Shown here piece after piece: positions 8,206 to 18,800 of a DNA stretch of 64,000 nucleotides (position 1 is the stretch's first letter; each line of letters begins with the position of its first letter). The stretch is from NCBI GenBank assembly GCA_900767675.1, contig CAAFZX010000022.1, positions 62,001 through 126,000 of the forward strand. Direction: 5' to 3'. The position numbers were made by a program, and so were the translations under genes. The notes under the pieces were generated by a model, which saw nothing but the letters and a program-made list of their open reading frames with translations, had not been told where the DNA came from and did no database searches. This DNA is from an uncultured Collinsella sp. GTDB taxonomy: Bacteria; Actinomycetota; Coriobacteriia; Coriobacteriales; Coriobacteriaceae.

Positions 8206-11200
8206 ATGGATCTTTCGACCTTGATGCCGCAACAGCTGCAGATCGTCAAAACGCTCGACCGTCCGCTGTTTGTCTCGGCGGGCGCCGGTTCGGGCAAGAC
8301 CTTTACCCTCACGCGTCGCATCGTCTACGCGCTCTCGCCCGAATCCGGTCCGTTCGTTGAGCATCTGGACCAGGTGCTCGCCATTACCTTTACCAAAGAT
8401 GCCGCGGCCGAGATCCGTGACCGCGTGCGCCGCGCGCTCATCGACGAGGGCATGGACGAGGAGGCCCTGACCGTCGACGATGCGTGGATCTCGACCATTC
8501 ACGGCATGTGCTCGCGTATCCTGCGCGCACACGCGTTGGAACTGGGCATCGATCCCGAGTTCACGGTGCTCACCGATACCGACGAGCTTATGGACCAGGC
8601 TGTTGAGCATGTGCTGGCCCGCGCGACGGCGCCCGATGCCGCCCCCGAGCTCGCGGCATCGCTCAAGGCCCTCTACGCCTGGTATCCCATGGCGGGCGAG
8701 GGCGGCCCCTTTGGCGCCGGCACCACCATCAAGGGCCTGGTGCGCGAGCTACTGGAGCTCTCGAACCAGCTGCCGGGCGGCATGGACGACGTGTGCGTGG
8801 CACGCGGCCAGGCCGATACCTCGGCTCTTGCCGACGCCTATCGTGCGGCGCTGGGCGCAAGCAAGGCCACGACCGAGAAGGCGCAGATGGCACTCGATGC
8901 CATCGACGCGTTCGAGGCGAGCGGCAAAACCATGGAGGATGCGGCGCGGCTCATGATGTCGTGCGCCATGCCGCGGGCGAGCAAGGCGTTCCCCAAGGAG
9001 CAGGTTGAGCTGCTCAAGGCCGAGGCCGCCGATGCGTTTATCAATATCGTGCTTGCCTGCGGTGGCCCGGCGCTCGATGCGCTGGTGGGCCTGGCCCGTT
9101 CCGTGGAGGCCGAGTATCGCGCGCTGAAGGCTGCCCAGTCTGCCCTCGACAACAACGACCTGCTGCGCATGGCCTACGAGGCCCTGCGCGATTACCCGGC
9201 CATCCGAGCGGCATACGAGGGCCGCTTTAAGATGGTCATGATCGACGAGTTCCAGGATACCGACCAGATGCAGGTCGACCTGATCCGTTACCTGACCGGC
9301 GCAGGCGAGCGTGCGCTGTGTACCGTGGGCGATGCGCAGCAGTCGATCTATCGTTTCCGCGGCGCCGAGGTCGAGGTCTTCCGTCGCCAGGAGCGCAAAG
9401 TGGGATCGACGGCGGCGCCCGAGACGGTCGCCACGCCGGATGTCCCCGCCGGCGAGCTCGTCAAACTCGTGCGCAACTTCCGCAGCCACGACGAGGTGCT
9501 GCGTTACGTGGCACGCGTCTTCGACGGCGATGACGGCGGCCTGATGCAAGGCTTTTTGGACCTTGAGGCGAGCGACGGCCGCAAGGACACGCTGGTGGCA
9601 GACGCCTCGCGTCGCCAGGCCCTCTTTGTTGCCGGCGGCAGTACGCAGGAGCGCACGCAGGCCAAGGCCCGTGCAATCGCCGAGCGATTCCGCGCGCTTG
9701 CCGATGCCGGCCAGCCCCAGGGCGGCATGGTGCTGCTGCTGGGCCGCATGACCCACGCCGACGTCTACGCCCAGGCCTTCCGCGACCAGGGGCTCGACTG
9801 CGTTATCGCGGGCGGCTCGGTCTTTGCCCAAGCCGCCGAGGTGCAGACGGTGCGCGCCCTGGTTTGTGCGCTCGCCAATCCGGCCGATACGGCGCAGGGC
9901 CTTATGCCGCTGCTCGCCTCGTCGATGTTTGCGCTCGGCGCCCAGGAGTTCCTGGCGCTGGCGACCAAGCTCGACGAGCAGACGGGGGAGACCTCGCGCA
10001 GGAATATCGACGTGGGCATCATGAGCGATTCCGATGTGCCGGGCCTGCAAGACCTGCCGCTCGTGACGCGCGCCCGCGAGGTACTGCGGTATGCGCTTCG
10101 TCGCGTGGGCCGCGATTCGTTCGCAGCCATCGCGCGCGACGTGGTCAACGCCTCCGGCTGGTTTGTGCGTCTGGCACAGCGTGGTCCCGAGGGCAAGGCC
10201 ATTGCCGCCAACGTGCTCAAGGCGCTCGACGCTGTGGCCGAGGCGGAGGCCGAGTTCGGCAACTCGCCGCGTTCCATCGCGCTTGCCTTCGATCGCTTCC
10301 TAGCGGGCAAGGAAGCCCCGGGTGCCCTCAACGAGGAGGGCGACGGCGCAGTGCGCATCATGACGGTGCACGCATCCAAGGGCCTGGAATATCCGGTCGT
10401 GGCGGTCGCCGAGTGCTTTGGCGTGCGCAAATCGTCCGGTGCGGCTCAGATGGGGCGTGTCGAGGGCGGGGCGCAGGTTGTGGCACTGCCTGCACGCTTC
10501 GACGGCGTTAAGCTCGCCGACGGAACCTTTGTGAAGGGCGACGACGTTAAAAAGCAGTTTGAGCATGCGTTTAAGGGCAAGGGCACGTCGCTATGGCTGC
10601 CGCCGGAGCTCATGGAGGACGTCTGCGCGACGGGTTCTCCCGCTGAGGCATTTGCTCGCCTGCGCAACGACGACCTGCAACTTTCGCTCGAAGAGCGGGC
10701 TCGTTTGCTCTATGTCGCCATGACGCGTGCGCGCGAGCTGGTGATCTTGGCGATGGATGCCGGCGTGAGCCGTGGCAAGGTGACGGCGCCGACCTTCGAC
10801 GTCGAGACCGATCTGACCTACGACGTGCTGCGCCGTATTTTGCCGACCGACGCTCTGGACATGCCACAGCTCGATAGTGATCGTTTGACGTTCGACAACT
10901 CCAAGCCGGGCGACTACGAGCTCATTTCGCTCGCGGACTTTACCTTTGGCGAGCAGGCGTTTGAGGCCAACGCTTCGCTGGATGCCGAGGGCAGGCTTGT
11001 CCGCGGCGATGCGGAGCCGGAGGGCGCCGGTGCAGATGCCCGCGCCGCCGTTCCCGGTCCTGCCGACCCTGAGCCCGATGCGTTTGAGCTCGTGTATCCC
11101 CAGGCGGTGGGCGTGCGAATGGGCATCTGCCCGTATCCGGCGCGCGATTCGTACAGCTACTCGTCAATTGCAGCGGCGCTGCATGCCGAGTCCGAGGACC

Positions 11201-11838
11201 GTGCTGCCGAGACGCACGTGCCCATGGACGAGGCCGGCGATGATGCGGAGTCGGATGGTTCCGAGATGACGGATGCAGACGTGGCCGCCGTTGAGCCCGC
11301 CGGCAATCCCATGGCTCTGGGCTCGGCCTTCCACGCTGCCTGCCAGTGGCTCATCGAGATGGGTGCCGATGCGCTGCCCGCTGGGCGTGCCGACGCCCTG
11401 GCTCGCCTGTGGCGCCTGACGCCAGAACAGCGTGAGCGCTTCGATGTCGCTTTGGATCGCTGGCTCAGATCGTCGGTCCGTGCCGAGCTGCTTGCCTGGC
11501 CGTGCGTTCGTGCCGAGGTGCCGTTCTTCTCGCTGGGCTGCGAGGACGAGGACATTGCCCGCTACGGTGCCTATGCCGAGGGCGCCATCGATGCCTTGGC
11601 AACCGACCCGGCCGATCCGTCGCGCGCGCTGGTTATCGACTACAAGACGGGTGGCACGCCGGAAGAGACGCCCGAGCAGCTGCGGGAGAAACACACCCTG
11701 CAGGCGCGCGTCTATGCCGATGTCCTGCACAAGGCGGGCTTTGAGGACGTGACCGTCAAGTTTGTCCGCGTGGAGCAAGTCGACTCGATCCCCTCTGGCG
11801 AATCAGCCGAGCCTCAGGTAGTCACCTACAATCTCTAG
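8206..11838 (+). CDS. addA: AddA-like UvrD-family helicase with C-terminal nuclease
   Basis: A 1210-residue SF1A helicase-nuclease. Walker A is GAGSGKT (about residues 26-32), Walker B is DEFQDTD (about 347-353), and motif VI is LYVAMTRARE (about 834-843). The C-terminal RecB-type nuclease shows GAIDAL and then VIDYKTGG (about 1126-1150). This is the AddA plan: a motor that unwinds double-strand breaks plus a nuclease. Its ATG lies 3 bases after the addB-like stop, so the two genes form an operon. A 23-base-arm hairpin repeat follows 12 bases after the stop and may serve as the operon end. Confidence 0.9.
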   Translation: MDLSTLMPQQLQIVKTLDRPLFVSAGAGSGKTFTLTRRIVYALSPESGPFVEHLDQVLAITFTKDAAAEIRDRVRRALIDEGMDEEALTVDDAWISTIHGMCSRILRAHALELGIDPEFTVLTDTDELMDQAVEHVLARATAPDAAPELAASLKALYAWYPMAGEGGPFGAGTTIKGLVRELLELSNQLPGGMDDVCVARGQADTSALADAYRAALGASKATTEKAQMALDAIDAFEASGKTMEDAARLMMSCAMPRASKAFPKEQVELLKAEAADAFINIVLACGGPALDALVGLARSVEAEYRALKAAQSALDNNDLLRMAYEALRDYPAIRAAYEGRFKMVMIDEFQDTDQMQVDLIRYLTGAGERALCTVGDAQQSIYRFRGAEVEVFRRQERKVGSTAAPETVATPDVPAGELVKLVRNFRSHDEVLRYVARVFDGDDGGLMQGFLDLEASDGRKDTLVADASRRQALFVAGGSTQERTQAKARAIAERFRALADAGQPQGGMVLLLGRMTHADVYAQAFRDQGLDCVIAGGSVFAQAAEVQTVRALVCALANPADTAQGLMPLLASSMFALGAQEFLALATKLDEQTGETSRRNIDVGIMSDSDVPGLQDLPLVTRAREVLRYALRRVGRDSFAAIARDVVNASGWFVRLAQRGPEGKAIAANVLKALDAVAEAEAEFGNSPRSIALAFDRFLAGKEAPGALNEEGDGAVRIMTVHASKGLEYPVVAVAECFGVRKSSGAAQMGRVEGGAQVVALPARFDGVKLADGTFVKGDDVKKQFEHAFKGKGTSLWLPPELMEDVCATGSPAEAFARLRNDDLQLSLEERARLLYVAMTRARELVILAMDAGVSRGKVTAPTFDVETDLTYDVLRRILPTDALDMPQLDSDRLTFDNSKPGDYELISLADFTFGEQAFEANASLDAEGRLVRGDAEPEGAGADARAAVPGPADPEPDAFELVYPQAVGVRMGICPYPARDSYSYSSIAAALHAESEDRAAETHVPMDEAGDDAESDGSEMTDADVAAVEPAGNPMALGSAFHAACQWLIEMGADALPAGRADALARLWRLTPEQRERFDVALDRWLRSSVRAELLAWPCVRAEVPFFSLGCEDEDIARYGAYAEGAIDALATDPADPSRALVIDYKTGGTPEETPEQLREKHTLQARVYADVLHKAGFEDVTVKFVRVEQVDSIPSGESAEPQVVTYNL

Positions 11839-11850
11839 CCCTCAGATAAC

Positions 11851-11913
11851 TTGCGGTGGAATACGGACTGTTTTGGCCAAAAAAGCCGTCAAACAGTCCG
11901 CATTTCACCGCAA
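11851..11913. repeat. Hairpin repeat, TTGCGGTG family, copy 1
   Basis: Bases 11851-11873 and 11891-11913 are 23-base inverted arms with two non-identical positions and a 17-base loop. The outer ends TTGCGGTG and CACCGCAACTGCGT are shared with the element at 61654-61720, whose inner stem is different but also self-complementary. It lies between addA and dnaE. Confidence 0.75.
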
Positions 11914-12014
11914 CTGCGTGAGTAGCCGTGTGGGTTTGGCTAGGTTCGGGTGCCGTCCGCGCCGTGCGGTAAAATCGTTCAGTCAGAACACGAACCCGCA
12001 TCGGAGCTCATCAC

Positions 12015-15000
12015 ATGGCATTCGTCCATCTGCACAATCACACTGTCTTCTCGATGCTCGACGGCGCAACCCGTATCCAGGATATGGTCAATCGCGCTGT
12101 TGAGCTGGGCATGCCTGCCGTGGCCATTACCGACCACGGCTACATGTATGGCGTGCCCGACCTGGCGCTGGCCTGCGACGCCGTCAACCACAACACGCCC
12201 GAGTACAAAACGTGGAGCCACGACAAGGCCTTCTTGGAAAAGGACCGCCGCGACGAGCTGGTGGAGCCCGACCCCGAGGCCAACCCGCGCGAGCATGCCC
12301 AGTATGTTAAGGACATGGCCATGTGGGACGAAAAGGGCAATATCGACGAGCTCAAGCCGCCCCTGGTCATCAAGCCCATCTTTGGCTGCGAGGTTTACTT
12401 TACGCCGGACGAGACGCTCGCCCGCGACCATAAGCCCGAGCTCTACCACATGATCCTTCTGGCCAAGGACCAGGAGGGCTACGTCAACCTGATGCAGACG
12501 GTCTCCGAGGCCGCCGTACAGGGCTTTTACTACAAGCCGCGCGTGACGCTCGACAACCTGCGCCGCCATGCCAAGGGCATGATCTGCACCAGCGCCTGCA
12601 TCGCGGGCATCATCCCCAAGTACATCGACCGCGGTGACATGGAGGGCGCCATCAAGTGGGCCGAGACCTTCCGTGATACCTTCGACCCCGGCGACTTCTA
12701 TATCGAGATTCAGGAACACGGCATTACCACCGATAACGGCTTGACCGACGAGCAGATGGACCGCACGCTCATCGACATCGCCAAGCAGGTGGGCGTCAAG
12801 GTCATCGCCACCAACGACTTCCATTACCTGCGCCGCGAGGACGCGCCGGTGCAGGACGTCATCATGTGCATCGGTATGAACGCCAAGGTCGACGACCCCA
12901 ACCGTATGCGCATGACCGGCTCGGAGTTCTATATGAAGACCGAGGAGGAGATGCGGGCGATGTTCCCGTATTGCCCCGAGGCCTGCGACAATACGCTTGA
13001 GATCGCCGACAAGTGCTATGTGGAGCTCGACTGGGATTCGATCATCCTGCCGCGCTTCCCGCTGCTTGATCCCGGCGAGACGCACGAGAGCCAGTTCCGC
13101 CGCGAGTGCGAGAAGGGCCTGCGCCAGCACTACGGCGACGACTGGGCCACGCGCGAGATCGGCGGCGTCAACATCAAAGAGCGCTTTGAGTACGAATACA
13201 AGGTCATTTGCGACAAGGGCTTTGCCGCCTACTTTTTGATCGTTGCCGAGTACGTGCAATGGGCCAAGGACAACGGCATCGGTGTCGGCCCCGGCCGTGG
13301 CTCGGCCGCCGGCGCTATCGTCGCCTACGCCATGAACATCACCGCGTTCGACCCGCTCGAGAACGGCCTGATGTTCGAGAGGTTCCTGTCCCCGCAGCGT
13401 ACCGAGATGCCCGATATCGATATGGACTTCGACGATGAGCGGCGCCTCGAGGTCGTGGAGCACGTTCGCCAGCTCTACGGCCCCGAGAAGGTCACCCACG
13501 TCATCACTTACTCGACTATTAAGGCCAAGCAGGCCATCAACGACGCCGCGCGCGTTCTGGACTACCCGGTCTACATGGGCCAGCGCCTGTCCAAGATGGT
13601 CTCGAGCGACCCCAAGGTCAAGCTCAAGCAGGTGCTCGAAAAGCAACCCGGCAAAGAGGATCTGTTTAACCCCGATTTTGCCGAGGCATATAAAAAGGAC
13701 GACGACGCCCGCCGCATCATCGACACGGCGCTCTCGATCGAGGGCCTCACCCGTGGCGAGGGCGTGCACGCGTGCGCCGTTCTGATCTGCCGTGACCCCG
13801 TCAACGAGCACGTGCCCACCAAGCTCGATACCAAGGGCGGCGTCGAGATTACCCAGTACGAGGGCCATACCGTCGCCGACATGGGCCTGCTCAAGATGGA
13901 CTTTTTGGGCCTGCGCACGCTGACGGTTATCTCCAAGGCCAAGGCCAACATCAAGAAGAACTTTGGCATCGACATCAAAGAGGAAGAGATTCCCTTTGAC
14001 GACCCCGAGATCTTTAAGCTCATGGGTTCGGGCCACACCGCCGGCGTCTTCCAGGTCGAGTCCGCCGGCATGACGGCCACGATCAAGAACATGAAGCCTA
14101 CCGAGTACAAGCACGTCGTAGCATTGATCGCCCTGTACCGCCCGGGCCCGCTGGGCGCCGGCATGGTTTCGTCCTACATCAACCGTATGAACGGCAAGGA
14201 GCCGGCCGTCTCCTACGACGACCGCTTGGACGACATCCTGGGCGAAACCTATGGCACCATGGTCTACCAGGAGCAGGTTATGCTCATCTCCGTCGAGATG
14301 TGCGGCTTCTCCAAGGGCGAATCGGACTCGCGTATCCGTAAGCCCGTGGCTAAGAAAAAGATCAAGCTGCTCACGTCGACGGTGCTCCACTGGGAGGATG
14401 GCTCGGACGAGACCACCTACGACCACTGGATGAACGGCGCCATCAAGAACAACTACACGCGCGAGGTCGCCCAGAAGATTTGGGACGATGTTCTCGAGTT
14501 TGCGTCCTACGCCTTTAACAAGTCGCACTCCGCCGGCTACGCCATTTTGGTTATGCAGACGGCGTGGCTCAAGGCGCACTATCCGCATGAGTACATGGCG
14601 GCCGTTCTGACGTCCTATACGGGCAAGACCGACAAGATCGTGCACTATGTCTCGGCGTGCCGTCACGACGGTATTCCCGTGCTGTCGCCAGATGTCAACG
14701 AGTCCGGCACCGAGTTCACGGCTACCAAGGAGGGCGTGCGCTTTGGTTTGGCCGGCATCCGCGGCGTGGGCACCGGCGTGGCGCAGGCGATTATCGCCGA
14801 GCGCGAGGCGGGCGGTCCGTTTAAGACGCTGCACGACTTTGTCGAGCGCGTGGACTCGAGCCAGGCCAACCGCCGCGTGATCGAATCGCTGATCAAGGCA
14901 GGCGCCTTCGACTCCACGGGGTATCCGCGTCGCCAGATGATGCACTTTGTGGATAAGAACAACCCCGAGAACATCATCGACGCCGCGGTAAAGCGCCAGA

Positions 15001-15818
15001 AGGATCGTGCGAGCGGCCAGACGTCGTTCTTCGACATGTTTGGCGATGTTGAGGGCTCGGGCTTCGAGGTGAGCGTGCCCGATCCGGACGGCCAGGAATG
15101 GGACCGCCATCTTAAGCTGAGCCAGGAGAAGGAGGTTCTGGGCATCTATGTCTCGGACCACCCGCTGCGCCCGTTTGAGTATGCGCTAGCCAAGGCGCGC
15201 GACTTCTCGTTTTCGCAGATCGACACCGGCTACGAAGTTCAGAATCCTACGGGCGGCACCATCAACCAGGAGATTCCCGAGGGCAAGGCACTGTGGTGGG
15301 CCGGCATGGTCTCGAGCGTGTCCAAGCGCGTGACCAAAAACGGCGACCCCATGGGCATCGTGCAGCTCGAGGACATGGAAGGCGAGGCCACGGTCGTGGT
15401 GTTTCCCAAGACCTACAAGGAGGCCGAGGGGTATCTGTACGGCGAGGTCGATCCCGAGACCGGCGCGCAGCTGTCCGACGCCTTTGTGCGCATCAAGGGC
15501 AAGCTCGAGCGCTCGGACCGCGGCGACCAGATCATCGCGCAGGAGATTGTGCCACTCGAGCTCAACGAGGAGAACAACAAGCCCAAGGTGTTTGAGGTCA
15601 TGGTGCCCAACAGCCGCTTTAGCCAGGGCAATATGGCGCGCCTGGCCACGGTGCTCACCACTAACCCGGGCGGCGATCGCGTGGAGATCTTTATCGAGCA
15701 GGTGGACGGGCGCGTGCTGCGCGCCGAGGTGCCTGCCAAGGTCAACGCGCGCTCGATTCCGCTGCTGGCCGAGGCCAAGGCCATCGTGGGTAACCAAGGC
15801 AGAGTAACGGTGATCTAG
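12015..15818 (+). CDS. dnaE: DNA polymerase III alpha subunit
   Basis: The 1267-residue replicative polymerase subunit of the DnaE type. The N-terminal PHP domain has FVHLHNHT (residues 2-9) and AITDHG (about 38-43), so most metal ligands of a proofreading-type PHP domain appear present. The catalytic aspartates lie in PDIDMDFDD (about 466-474), and AFNKSHSAGYA marks the finger region. An OB-fold region is expected near residues 1085-1180. The region after the RIRKPVAKKK segment is a little longer than in E. coli. Start ATG at 12015, preceded by GGAGCTCATCAC; the transcript is probably monocistronic. Confidence 0.96.
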   Translation: MAFVHLHNHTVFSMLDGATRIQDMVNRAVELGMPAVAITDHGYMYGVPDLALACDAVNHNTPEYKTWSHDKAFLEKDRRDELVEPDPEANPREHAQYVKDMAMWDEKGNIDELKPPLVIKPIFGCEVYFTPDETLARDHKPELYHMILLAKDQEGYVNLMQTVSEAAVQGFYYKPRVTLDNLRRHAKGMICTSACIAGIIPKYIDRGDMEGAIKWAETFRDTFDPGDFYIEIQEHGITTDNGLTDEQMDRTLIDIAKQVGVKVIATNDFHYLRREDAPVQDVIMCIGMNAKVDDPNRMRMTGSEFYMKTEEEMRAMFPYCPEACDNTLEIADKCYVELDWDSIILPRFPLLDPGETHESQFRRECEKGLRQHYGDDWATREIGGVNIKERFEYEYKVICDKGFAAYFLIVAEYVQWAKDNGIGVGPGRGSAAGAIVAYAMNITAFDPLENGLMFERFLSPQRTEMPDIDMDFDDERRLEVVEHVRQLYGPEKVTHVITYSTIKAKQAINDAARVLDYPVYMGQRLSKMVSSDPKVKLKQVLEKQPGKEDLFNPDFAEAYKKDDDARRIIDTALSIEGLTRGEGVHACAVLICRDPVNEHVPTKLDTKGGVEITQYEGHTVADMGLLKMDFLGLRTLTVISKAKANIKKNFGIDIKEEEIPFDDPEIFKLMGSGHTAGVFQVESAGMTATIKNMKPTEYKHVVALIALYRPGPLGAGMVSSYINRMNGKEPAVSYDDRLDDILGETYGTMVYQEQVMLISVEMCGFSKGESDSRIRKPVAKKKIKLLTSTVLHWEDGSDETTYDHWMNGAIKNNYTREVAQKIWDDVLEFASYAFNKSHSAGYAILVMQTAWLKAHYPHEYMAAVLTSYTGKTDKIVHYVSACRHDGIPVLSPDVNESGTEFTATKEGVRFGLAGIRGVGTGVAQAIIAEREAGGPFKTLHDFVERVDSSQANRRVIESLIKAGAFDSTGYPRRQMMHFVDKNNPENIIDAAVKRQKDRASGQTSFFDMFGDVEGSGFEVSVPDPDGQEWDRHLKLSQEKEVLGIYVSDHPLRPFEYALAKARDFSFSQIDTGYEVQNPTGGTINQEIPEGKALWWAGMVSSVSKRVTKNGDPMGIVQLEDMEGEATVVVFPKTYKEAEGYLYGEVDPETGAQLSDAFVRIKGKLERSDRGDQIIAQEIVPLELNEENNKPKVFEVMVPNSRFSQGNMARLATVLTTNPGGDRVEIFIEQVDGRVLRAEVPAKVNARSIPLLAEAKAIVGNQGRVTVI

Positions 15819-15863
15819 GGACGGCGTTGCTGAGAGGTACTCGGTGCGAGATTGGAGGAAGTG

Positions 15864-18800
15864 ATGGCACAGGGGACGTTTGTGCAGGCGCTCCGGAAAG
15901 AGGCGGCGCTGAGCGGCACCTTTATGAAGGGACGTTCGCTCATGCTCAACGGCGCCGTGCTGTCGATTGAGGACAGCGGCTCGCGCTTCTCCAAAAACGT
16001 GACGGTTGAGGGCTCGGTGCGCGGCTCGCGCGGCGACCTGTACAAGACGCACGTGGCGCTCGACATGGACGAGCACGAGGTAATCGACTACGGCTGCGAT
16101 TGCCCCGCTGCCTTCCGCTATTCCGGCATGTGCAAGCACGCTATCGCCACAGCGCTGGCGTACCTGGACGCCAGCGGCATTGAGCCTGTTGAGGGGCTGC
16201 GCACGCCGGTCCGCACGTTTACGGCGCAGCCGAAACAGCCCGCGCGCACCGCGCCCAAAGCGCCGACCGTCAATCCCAACTTTCCCTTTCCGGCGCCCGT
16301 CCCCACGAGTCCCAGCCTCATGGCGGCGCTCTCCGATCTTTCGGACGCGCGCATGGATGAGCTGGCGGGCATGCGCCGCAAGCTTGCCGCCGCCGTTGAT
16401 CTCGACGCCCCCAAAGCGGCGTTGGAACCCTCGTTGGTGCCGTACTACAATCCGCTGTTCGCCGATCGCTTTAGCTGGGCGCTCGAGTTCCGCATTCGCT
16501 GCGGTTCGGTGTCCTACGTGGTCAAGGATATCGACGGCATGGCCGATGCCTATGTCCGAGGCGGCACCTTCTCGTACGGCAAGAAGCTCACGTTTGTCCA
16601 TACGCCCGAAGCCTTCGAAGACGTGTCGACAAAGCTGCTCAACCTTGTTGTGACGACAGTTGCCTATCTCGATGACATCACAAGCTCGCGTTCGGCGTCC
16701 TACGACTTTGCCCGCAGCGGTTTTGTCGCCGAGCGTCAGTTGCCGCTGTCCGAGCATAGCATCGTACATGTGCTGGACCTGTTGCGCGGCCAGACCATCT
16801 CCTTTGAGCCCGCCTGGTCGCGGGGGACGACGACGCATCGCACCTATGACGTGGCGGTTGAGATGCCTCCGGAAGGGGAGGACGAGGCACTGTCTAAGCG
16901 CCCACCGCTCCTTGCCGCCAAAATCGCGCCGGCGGCTGGTGGTAGCTATGATCTGCGCCTGCCGGCCGATGCATACTGCTTTGCTTCGGGTGACGTTGCC
17001 TATCTGGTCGACACCCGCCGCGCGCGCCGCGCCGATGCGGCGTTTGCCCAGCATGCCGCACCGTTTCTGTCGCGTCTGCTGCCCTGTCGCACGCCGGTCC
17101 ATATCGCCGCCGAACAGGTGGGCGAATTCTGCCGCATGGCACTGCCCGTGCTGCGCGAATACACTGACCTCGCCGCTCCCGCCGTGCTCGACACCGTGGC
17201 GCCCGATCCGAGCTTTGCCATGGCAATCGGTGTCGACGATGGGCTCGTGACCTGCACAATTACGGTTAGCTACGGCGACTGGTCGGGAGATCTCTTTAGT
17301 CTGGGTGCTTCGGGAAGCCCCTTCGAAGACCAGCGTCCTGGCGTGCCGCCCCGCGACGAGATAGCAGAGTTTCGCGTTATGGACACGGCGGCCCTGTATT
17401 TCGACTTTTACGAGGACGTCCTGGCGTTTGAGGAACGCGATGACGAGAGCCTGTTCCACTTGCTGACCGAGGGCCTGTCTACCCTGTCCGAGCTGGGCGA
17501 GGTCATGCTCAGCGACCGCCTGCGCCAGATCTCGGTGCGCCCAGCGCCCAAGCTTTCGGTGCGCGCGACCGTCAAGAGCAACCTGCTCGATGTCGAACTG
17601 GGCGCGAGCGGTCTTTCGGCGGCAGATCTTGCCATCTATCTGGACTCGTACAAGCGCCACCAGACGTTTGCGCGTCTGACGTCCGGCGACATCGTACGCC
17701 TGGACGAGGGCGCCCGCGCCGCGTTTGGTCTTGCCGAGGATCTGGGGGTCGATGCCGTCGACCTGCTCGACGGCGTGTCGCTTCCCGCGTCGAGTACCCT
17801 GTTTGTCGATAGCATGCTTGCGCGCACGCCCGCGCTCGAAGCCGATCGCGACGCTGCGTTCCGTCGCACCGTCGAGCGCTTGGATACGCTCGGCAAGATG
17901 GACTTTACGGTGCCGGTCTCGCTCAAGGCCACACTGCGCGGCTATCAGGTCGACGGCTACCAGTGGCTCGGCTCGCTCGAGCACCTGGGCCTCGGCGGCA
18001 TCTTGGCCGACGATATGGGCCTGGGCAAAACGCTGCAGATGATCGCGCATATCCTGGCGCGCGTGGAGGCGGGGGACACTAAGCCCACGCTTGTGGTGTG
18101 CCCTGCGTCGCTCGTGTACAACTGGACTGCCGAGCTGGAGCGCTTTGCGCCTTCGCTCGATGTGTGCGCCATCGTGGGTGCCAAGGCGCAGCGCCGCGTG
18201 CAGATAGCCGGCGCCGACGAGCATAACGTGGTCGTGACGTCGTATGACCTCATGCGCCGCGATATCGACGAGTATGCCGAGCAGGACTTTGCCCGCGTTG
18301 TGCTCGACGAGGCCCAGTACATTAAAAACCCGCTCACGCAGGTGGCGCGCGCCGCCAAGCGCCTACCGGCCGGTGTGCGCTTTGCTCTGACGGGCACGCC
18401 CATCGAAAACCGCCTGTCCGAGCTCTGGAGCATCTTCGACTTTTTGATGCCGGGCCTTTTGGGGACGCGCGAGTCGTTTGCCAAGCGCTTTGAGAGCCCC
18501 GTCGAGCATGCCGAGGGCGATAGCGCCGCTCGCCTGCAAGCGCTCGTGTCGCCGTTTGTGCTGCGCCGTGTTAAGGAAGACGTGGTGGCCGACCTGCCCG
18601 AGAAGATCGAGGACACCGTCATGGCGCAGCTTACCGGCGAGCAGCGCAAGCTCTACCTGGCCAACCAAGACCGCATCGCCCAGCAGGTGCAGCACCGCGA
18701 GGCCGGGGAGTTTAAGAAAGACAAGCTCAAGGTGCTCGCCGAGCTCACCAAGCTGCGCCAGATCTGCTGCGACCCGCATCTACACTACGAGGATTACAAG

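Noticed and set aside
11979..15161. 1060-codon open frame on the minus strand
   Set aside because: Lies wholly antisense to dnaE, has no ribosome site, and its repetitive Val/Leu/His/Arg composition is a codon-bias shadow of the GC-rich gene.
15186..18224. 1012-codon open frame on the minus strand
   Set aside because: Antisense shadow of dnaE and the SNF2 gene; no domain or start signal.
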